A stretch of 9,927 nucleotides of DNA, taken from contig WTIQ01000334.1 in the NCBI GenBank assembly GCA_011525185.1, positions 1-9,927 on the forward strand, written 5' to 3'. The notes under the pieces are model-generated. The model saw only the letters and a list, made by a program, of their open reading frames with translations. It was not told where the DNA came from and searched no databases. The position numbers and the translations under genes were made by a program. Origin of the DNA: Paracoccaceae bacterium (GTDB lineage: Bacteria > Pseudomonadota > Alphaproteobacteria > Rhodobacterales > Rhodobacteraceae). Numbering within the stretch: the first letter of the stretch is position 1; the number at the start of each line of letters is the position of its first letter. Of the stretch, positions 5,653 through 9,927 are shown piece by piece.

Positions 5653-7002
5653 ATGGAATGTTGTGGACCGGGCTATGCCTCACCAGCCGAAGCGATACGC
5701 GCACCGCGTGAAAAGCTTCTCTACACGATCGCGATTTACACAGGCACTGGCATTCAAAAGCCTGATTACCTTGCCACAGTGGATGTTGATCCAGAGAGCC
5801 CGACCTATTCGCAAGTGATCCACCGTCTCGAAATGCCGGGGATCGGGGATGAGTTGCACCATATGGGATGGAATGCCTGCTCAAGCTGTCATGATGACAG
5901 CTCAATGGCGCGCAAATATCTGATTTTGCCCGGGGTGAGGTCCAATAATCTTCATATCGTGGATACGGCCACGGATCCACGTGCACCGTGTCTGCATAAA
6001 GTGATCGATGGGGCAGAGATCAAAGCAAAGACTGACCTTTCAGGTCCGCATACGGTGCATTGTCTGGGGTCGGAGATTATTATTTCATTTCTTGGGAACG
6101 CCAAGGGCGAAGCACCGGGGGGATACCTTCAACTCGACAAAGACTTCAACATTGTCGGGCGCTGGGAAAATTCCATGGGCGATATCAAGTTTGGCTATGA
6201 TTTCTGGTACCAGCCGCGCCACAATATCATGGTAAGCTCTGAATGGGCGGCGCCTAATACCTTTATGCCAGGCTTTGACCTCGAAGAGGTGGGGCATCTC
6301 AAATACGGGCGTGAATTGCATTTTTGGGATTTTGAAAAGAAAGAGCCGGTCGAAAGCTTTTATCTGGGGGAAGACGGGCTTTTGCCCTTAGAAGTCAAAT
6401 TTCACCACAATCCTGATAGTACGCATGGGTTTTGCGGAGCTGCCTTATCAACAAATGTCATTCATTGGTGGAAAGATGAGACAGGTAAATGGCAATGGGA
6501 AAAGATCATTGATGTTGAAAATGAATTACACCCCGAATGGCCGATCCCCCTGCCGGGAGTAATGTCTGCGCTTTTGGTCTCTATGGATGATAAATATCTT
6601 TATGTGAACAATTGGCTTCATGGGGATATGCGCCAGTATGACATAAGCGATCCCCATAACCCCAAACTGACAGGTCAGGTCTTTATGGGGGGATTGCTGG
6701 GTAAAGCGCCTATGGTCAACGGTGTGGAGGTTGCTGGCGGGCCGCAAATGTTCCAGCTTAGCCTTGATGGAAAACGGCTTTATGTGACCACCTCGCTCTT
6801 TTCCACATGGGACAATCAGTTTTATCCTGAAATCCGCGAGAAAGGCGGCGTGATGGTGCAAATCGATTGTGATCCAGAAAATGGGGGAATGACAATTAAT
6901 CCAAACTTTATCGTGGACTTTGGCAAAGAACCAAACGGACCAAGCCGTTGCCATGAAGCCCGCTACCCAGGCGGCGATTGCACAAGCGATATCTGGCTAT
7001 GA
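5653..7002 (+). CDS. SBP56-family protein, methanethiol-oxidase-like
   Basis: A 449-residue member of the selenium-binding-protein-56 family. Human SELENBP1 and bacterial MtoX of this family oxidise methanethiol to formaldehyde, hydrogen sulfide and hydrogen peroxide; MtoX is a copper enzyme. Family blocks run the full length: CCGPGY (3-8), PDYLATVDVDPESP, DELHHMGWNACSSC (ending Cys79), GYDFWYQPRHN, SSEWAAPN, FHHNPDSTHGF, NWLHGDMRQYDISDP, VAGGPQM, LVDFGKEP-like VDFGKEPNGP and the terminal GGDCTSDIWL. The human Cys57 position is Ser53 here, while C76-S-S-C79 is kept. No signal peptide is visible, so it looks cytoplasmic, unlike exported MtoX. The start ATG 5653 has GGAGG 9 nt upstream; an earlier in-frame start at 5602 would overlap the lyase and lacks family sequence. 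Its end overlaps the ferredoxin start (ATGA). Placed after a DmdA-like gene, it suggests that a methylthio group is handled. Enzymatic activity is inferred. Confidence 0.9.
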   Translation: MECCGPGYASPAEAIRAPREKLLYTIAIYTGTGIQKPDYLATVDVDPESPTYSQVIHRLEMPGIGDELHHMGWNACSSCHDDSSMARKYLILPGVRSNNLHIVDTATDPRAPCLHKVIDGAEIKAKTDLSGPHTVHCLGSEIIISFLGNAKGEAPGGYLQLDKDFNIVGRWENSMGDIKFGYDFWYQPRHNIMVSSEWAAPNTFMPGFDLEEVGHLKYGRELHFWDFEKKEPVESFYLGEDGLLPLEVKFHHNPDSTHGFCGAALSTNVIHWWKDETGKWQWEKIIDVENELHPEWPIPLPGVMSALLVSMDDKYLYVNNWLHGDMRQYDISDPHNPKLTGQVFMGGLLGKAPMVNGVEVAGGPQMFQLSLDGKRLYVTTSLFSTWDNQFYPEIREKGGVMVQIDCDPENGGMTINPNFIVDFGKEPNGPSRCHEARYPGGDCTSDIWL

Positions 7003-7364
7003 CCCAGTATAAGGTCACTCTCGCCAATCGGCAGGGCGCAAGTTATGACGTTGATGCGCGACGGCCTCTGCTCGATACATTGCGCGAACAAGGGGTTGAT
7101 TTGCCCTATGGGTGCAAATACGGGGGCTGTATTACCTGTGCTGCAAAACTCACAGAAGGAGAGGTGGATCAAAGACGCCAAGTTGCGCTCAACAACAGGC
7201 AGCTTGCAAATGGCTATGTCATTTTATGCGTTGCTCGGCCCAAGTCTGACATTTCCTTGGAGATCGGGGTTGAGAGCCATGACAAACTGTATCGCAACCC
7301 ATTTCTGGATCCGCTTAAGCCACATGAATTGAAGGCAGATATTGCTACATCGGAGGATGTTTGA
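6999..7364 (+). CDS. Plant-type [2Fe-2S] ferredoxin
   Basis: A 121-residue ferredoxin that carries single electrons to an oxygenase. The cluster ligands are C39-x4-C44-x2-C47 (GCKYGGCITC) and C77 (VILCVARP), the standard spacing of plant-type ferredoxins. The beta-grasp fold begins at once (QYKVTLANRQG). After Cys77 there are 44 residues, some 20 more than in a typical 97-residue ferredoxin, ending in the tail NPFLDPLKPHELKADIATS. ATG 6999 overlaps the preceding stop (ATGA) and has no clear ribosome site, so translation is probably coupled; an upstream in-frame start at 6978 would add residues unlike ferredoxin. The most likely partner is the Rieske oxygenase at 1540-2625; the PhyH enzyme does not need it and the SBP56 protein is not known to. 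No ferredoxin reductase is in the window. Confidence 0.92.
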   Translation: MTQYKVTLANRQGASYDVDARRPLLDTLREQGVDLPYGCKYGGCITCAAKLTEGEVDQRRQVALNNRQLANGYVILCVARPKSDISLEIGVESHDKLYRNPFLDPLKPHELKADIATSEDV

Positions 7365-7828
7365 TGCCCGAAGCCGAAATCGACCGCATTTACGACTATG
7401 ACCCAAAATACCTTGCCGATATTTTGAAATCGGTTAAAACCATCGCCATGGTGGGGGCCAGTGCGGATAAAACAAAATTTAGCTATGGTGTACTGCGCCA
7501 ATTGAGTGAAATCGGCTATGATATATTGCCCATCAATCCAAATCCAAACCTCAAAGAGATCAGGGGGCTGAAAGTCTATCGCTCTCTTGAGGAGATCGAA
7601 AAACCCATCGACATGGTGGATGTGTTTCGCCCCAAAGAAGAGCTTTATGCCATTACAGAGCGCGCCATTGCCGTCGGGGCAAAGGTGCTCTGGGCCCAGA
7701 TCGGTGTCTACGATGACAAGGCGGCAAAATTGGCTGAGGAGGCAGGGCTGAAGGTCGTAATGAACCGCTGCCCCAAGATCGAGTTGTTTCGCCCATTTTG
7801 GAAACCGCGGTTGGATCTTGAAATATAA
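7364..7828 (+). CDS. Small CoA-binding (YccU-like) protein
   Basis: A 154-residue single-domain Rossmann-type CoA-binding protein, related to the YccU family and to the N-terminal CoA-binding domain of succinyl-CoA synthetase alpha. The nucleotide-binding loop is IAMVGAS (27-33), followed by SYGVLRQL, GYDILPINPN (51-60), GLKVYRSLEEI, PIDMVDVFRP, VLWAQIGVYDDKAA and the family-typical MNRCPKIE near the C-terminus. It has no catalytic ligase domain, so it may bind, carry or protect a CoA ester; the family's true role is poorly known. ATG 7364 shares its A with the ferredoxin stop (TGATG) and has GGAGG at 7352-7356. It is flanked by ferredoxin and a CoA-transferase, fitting the operon's CoA module. 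Confidence 0.88.
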   Translation: MPEAEIDRIYDYDPKYLADILKSVKTIAMVGASADKTKFSYGVLRQLSEIGYDILPINPNPNLKEIRGLKVYRSLEEIEKPIDMVDVFRPKEELYAITERAIAVGAKVLWAQIGVYDDKAAKLAEEAGLKVVMNRCPKIELFRPFWKPRLDLEI

Positions 7829-7864
7829 GGTCACGACCTGCCAGTGCCGCCGAGCGGAGGAGTG

Positions 7865-9061
7865 ATGACACAACCCGCAGAAAAGCCGCTAAAGGGAATA
7901 CGTGTGCTTGACCTGACCAATGTTCTGTCAGGCCCTTATTGCACCTACCAACTGGCTTTGCTTGGGGCGGAGGTTATTAAAATTGAGCGACCTCACACTG
8001 GTGATCTGGCGCGCAACTTAGGCGCTGACCCTAAGCGCAACAATGACAAGATGGGGATCAGCTTTCTTGCGCAAAACGCGGATAAGGCCTCTGTGACCCT
8101 TGATCTGAAAAACGCAAAGGCGGCTTCTATTTTCCGCAAGCTTGTCAAAACGGCGCATGTGATTGTGGAAAATTTCAGACCGGGGGTGATGCAACGACTA
8201 GGGCTCTCTTATGAGGAACTAAGGAAAGAGAACCCCGAACTCATATTTTGCGCCATTAGCGGCTTTGGGCAGACTGGGCCGCGCAGCGCAGATCCAGCCT
8301 ATGATCAAATCATCCAAGGATTTTCAGGTGTGATGAGCATAACCGGCGACAGCGAAACCGCACCACTTCGGGTCGGTTATCCATTGGCAGATACGCTTGG
8401 CGGATTAACGGCGGCCTTTTCCATAACAGCCGCTTTGAATGCAAGGCCGAGAGGCGCATTTCTTGATATTTCAATGACCGATGCAGTGCTCTCCAGTATG
8501 GGGTGGGTTGTGTCGAATTATTTGATTGGGGGTGTCTTGCCTCAGGCCCATGGAAACGAAAATACCACATCAACCCCCCCGGGCACGTTTCAAACGATGG
8601 ATCAACCGATTAACATTGCGGCCAATACGGATCAGCAATGGATGGCGCTGACCGAGGCGCTTGAGTGCAGCGAATTATTGAGCGATCCACAGTACCTTAC
8701 CCGTGAAGATCGCAAAGAAAATCGTCTCGCGTTAAAGCAGGATATAGAGGCCATTTTAAACAAGCGATCGTCACAGGAATGGCTCGAAAGCCTTACCGCA
8801 CGTGGCGTTCCTGCGGGTCCGGTTTTGGGACTTGCAGAGGCGCTCGAGGATCCTCAGATCAAGGCGCGACATTTGACCCAAAGCCTCGCGTTTGAGGAGG
8901 AAGTTATATCCCTCCTATCCAGTCCAATGATGATCAATGATAGACGGCCAAACCCAGAGAAGCCCCCTCCCGTGCTTGGGCAGAATACCATTAGAATTTT
9001 AACGGAGCTGGGGTATGAGACAAGCGAGATCGATGCGATGCGCGAGCAAGGCATTATTTAA
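7865..9061 (+). CDS. Class III (CaiB/BaiF/FRC) CoA-transferase
   Basis: A 398-residue class III CoA-transferase, the normal family length. These enzymes move CoA between carboxylic acids through an aspartyl-CoA anhydride. Seen are GIRVLDLTNVLSGPYCTYQL (11-30), LLGAEVIKIERP, the block SVTLDLKN, VIVENFRPGVMQRLGL, LIFCAISGFGQTGP, the catalytic aspartate D176 in GYPLADTLGG, GAFLDISMTDAVLSS and GVPAGPV near the C-terminus. ATG 7865 is preferred to GTG 7862 because GGAGG at 7856-7860 is then better spaced; 36 nt separate it from the preceding gene. As last gene of the operon it probably activates the substrate or an intermediate so that the CitE-like lyase can act on it. Donor and acceptor acids cannot be told from the sequence. 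Its stop codon lies inside a 22-bp tandem duplication. Confidence 0.92.
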   Translation: MTQPAEKPLKGIRVLDLTNVLSGPYCTYQLALLGAEVIKIERPHTGDLARNLGADPKRNNDKMGISFLAQNADKASVTLDLKNAKAASIFRKLVKTAHVIVENFRPGVMQRLGLSYEELRKENPELIFCAISGFGQTGPRSADPAYDQIIQGFSGVMSITGDSETAPLRVGYPLADTLGGLTAAFSITAALNARPRGAFLDISMTDAVLSSMGWVVSNYLIGGVLPQAHGNENTTSTPPGTFQTMDQPINIAANTDQQWMALTEALECSELLSDPQYLTREDRKENRLALKQDIEAILNKRSSQEWLESLTARGVPAGPVLGLAEALEDPQIKARHLTQSLAFEEEVISLLSSPMMINDRRPNPEKPPPVLGQNTIRILTELGYETSEIDAMREQGII

Positions 9062-9093
9062 CCTCAGATAAGGCATTATTTAACCTCAGATAA
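9048..9093. repeat. 22-bp tandem duplication across the CoA-transferase stop codon
   Basis: The unit beginning AAGGCATTATTTAACC (9048-9069) is repeated without gap at 9070-9091, and the identity runs two bases further to 9093. The first copy contains the last codons and the TAA stop (9059-9061); the second is intergenic. Exact copies suggest recent slippage. Two copies only, so it is neither an array nor iterons. Confidence 0.9.
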
Positions 9094-9197
9094 AGACCTT
9101 TGCATAACGCGGTCCTCATTTCTGAAGCATAAGGGCTGGATTCGAGGGTCTTTCCTTTAAAAACAACGTCCAAATTCACAGTGACTCATAATCCGAT

Positions 9198-9927
9198 TTA
9201 TTGTGAGGGTGACACTCGCTTTTGACGTCGTGCCTTAAGACGGGCATGCGCCTCTTTTGTCCCGTCATGAAAGGAGCCAAACCATTTGTCCCAAGGGACC
9301 TCTAAATTGCCGTAATTCACTTCAAAATAACGGTGATGGAGCTGATGGTGAAAGGTCCCGAGCGCGAGGCTCTTTTTGTCTTTGACCAAAAGGCTTTCAA
9401 AGCCAGTGTGAGAAGTCGCCGCGGTGAGCGACTGATGTTGCATGTGAAAAAGGATATGCAAAGGATGCGCTGGGATAATGAAATGAATGAGGATTGAGCT
9501 GAAAAAGAGGAGGTGTTCGACAGGATGCATCGAGAGCCCAGACCAAGGTCCAACATTCACATTTCGATGATGCAGTGCATGCGCCACTTTATAGAGCGGC
9601 TCCCAATGCAAGGCCCTATGTATCCAATAAAAATGAAACGAGATCCAAACTGGCGTCAGGAGGAATAGGAGCAAAAACCAAATGGGGTGATCCGAAGGGA
9701 TCAAAACTGGAGCGTAGCCATTTGCCATTGCCCAAAATAGGAGGACTTCATAAGCCGTCCAAAACCCGACGCCGCTTGTGAGGGTCCAGAACATATTGTC
9801 CTTCACCTGTCCGCCAAAATTAAACTGCTTTGCATTATGAGCAAGGTCGCGCCCGTCATATTTCAATCGGCTGCGCTGGCCTTTCCTTTTGTAAAAATAC
9901 CAATGTAAACCGCCGGCAACCCCTGTC
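9198..9927 (-). CDS. Sterol desaturase / fatty acid hydroxylase family membrane protein (5' partial)
   Basis: The reading frame runs from the right window edge to TAA at 9200-9198, so the start lies outside. The TTG at 9866 is not a natural start: upstream in-frame codons are open to the edge and read GLHWYFYKRKGQRSRLKYDG, normal family sequence. The family comprises di-iron membrane enzymes that hydroxylate or desaturate lipids, sterols or carotenoids. Counting from codon 9866, the histidine motifs are H78-x4-H83-x3-H87 (HFYWIHRALH), H96-x2-HH100 (HALHH), H114/H118, H141/H144 and HH-x2-HH at 173-178 (HHQLHH), a complete metal set. Hydrophobic stretches near 26-56, 62-80 and 119-142 are probable membrane segments. 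The C-terminus is basic (KARRQKR). It is convergent with the operon, 136 bp away, and probably unrelated to it. Confidence 0.9.
   Translation of the reverse strand, partial: TGVAGGLHWYFYKRKGQRSRLKYDGRDLAHNAKQFNFGGQVKDNMFWTLTSGVGFWTAYEVLLFWAMANGYAPVLIPSDHPIWFLLLFLLTPVWISFHFYWIHRALHWEPLYKVAHALHHRNVNVGPWSGLSMHPVEHLLFFSSILIHFIIPAHPLHILFHMQHQSLTAATSHTGFESLLVKDKKSLALGTFHHQLHHRYFEVNYGNLEVPWDKWFGSFHDGTKEAHARLKARRQKRVSPSQ

Noticed and set aside
7214..7873. 219-residue open frame on the minus strand
   Set aside because: It is antisense to the ferredoxin, CoA-binding gene and CoA-transferase start, all of which have strong family motifs, and its own translation has no recognisable domain.
9048..9093. 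CRISPR-like or iteron repeat
   Set aside because: Only two directly adjacent copies without spacers, one of them coding; this is a tandem duplication.
9092..9153. Inverted repeat AAAGACC / GGTCTTT as an operon terminator
   Set aside because: The 7-bp arms are separated by 48 nt and no T-run follows; too weak to call.
9198..9866. Complete 222-residue desaturase starting at TTG 9866
   Set aside because: The frame stays open upstream to the window edge with family-like sequence, so the gene is 5' truncated by the window.

Overview
The window looks like a piece of an alphaproteobacterial chromosome, most likely a marine Rhodobacterales (Roseobacter-type) bacterium. The basis is indirect: base composition near 50% GC by eye, protein sequences that resemble Roseobacter/SAR11 families (above all a DmdA-like demethylase), and tightly packed catabolic genes with overlapping start and stop codons. 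No rRNA, tRNA, IS element, prophage or CRISPR was seen.

Layout. Positions 47-81 hold a probable Rho-independent terminator for a plus-strand gene lying left of the window. A MarR-family regulator (100-576, minus) is divergent from a nine-gene plus-strand operon (684-9061). The 107-bp divergent region carries a plausible sigma70 promoter (625-653), a near-perfect 16-bp palindrome on the predicted transcription start (654-669) and a second inverted repeat over the -35 edge (614-628). The operon order is: PanB-like protein, Rieske oxygenase, phytanoyl-CoA-dioxygenase-like (PhyH) oxygenase, DmdA/GcvT-like tetrahydrofolate methyltransferase, CitE/HpcH-type CoA-ester lyase, SBP56/methanethiol-oxidase-like protein, plant-type [2Fe-2S] ferredoxin, small CoA-binding protein, and CaiB-type class III CoA-transferase. 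Most junctions overlap or are shorter than 40 nt; the only larger gap is 93 nt before the DmdA-like gene. A convergent sterol-desaturase/fatty-acid-hydroxylase gene (9198 to the right edge, minus) is cut by the window end.

How the genes may work together (inference). The set reads as a catabolic pathway rather than housekeeping: two different oxygenases with a dedicated ferredoxin, two folate-type C1 enzymes, and a CoA module (transferase, CoA-binding protein, C-C lyase). The DmdA-like and methanethiol-oxidase-like genes point to a methylated sulfur compound (a DMSP relative or another sulfonium/thioether), demethylated to folate, activated as a CoA ester and cleaved. The substrate cannot be read from the sequence. 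The PanB-like protein is unlikely to be an ordinary pantothenate enzyme: two of the three metal-binding acidic residues of E. coli PanB appear to be replaced (Ser86 and Gln117), and no panC or panD is next to it. I do not recognise this nine-gene combination as a described pathway, and it is the best candidate here for an undescribed system.
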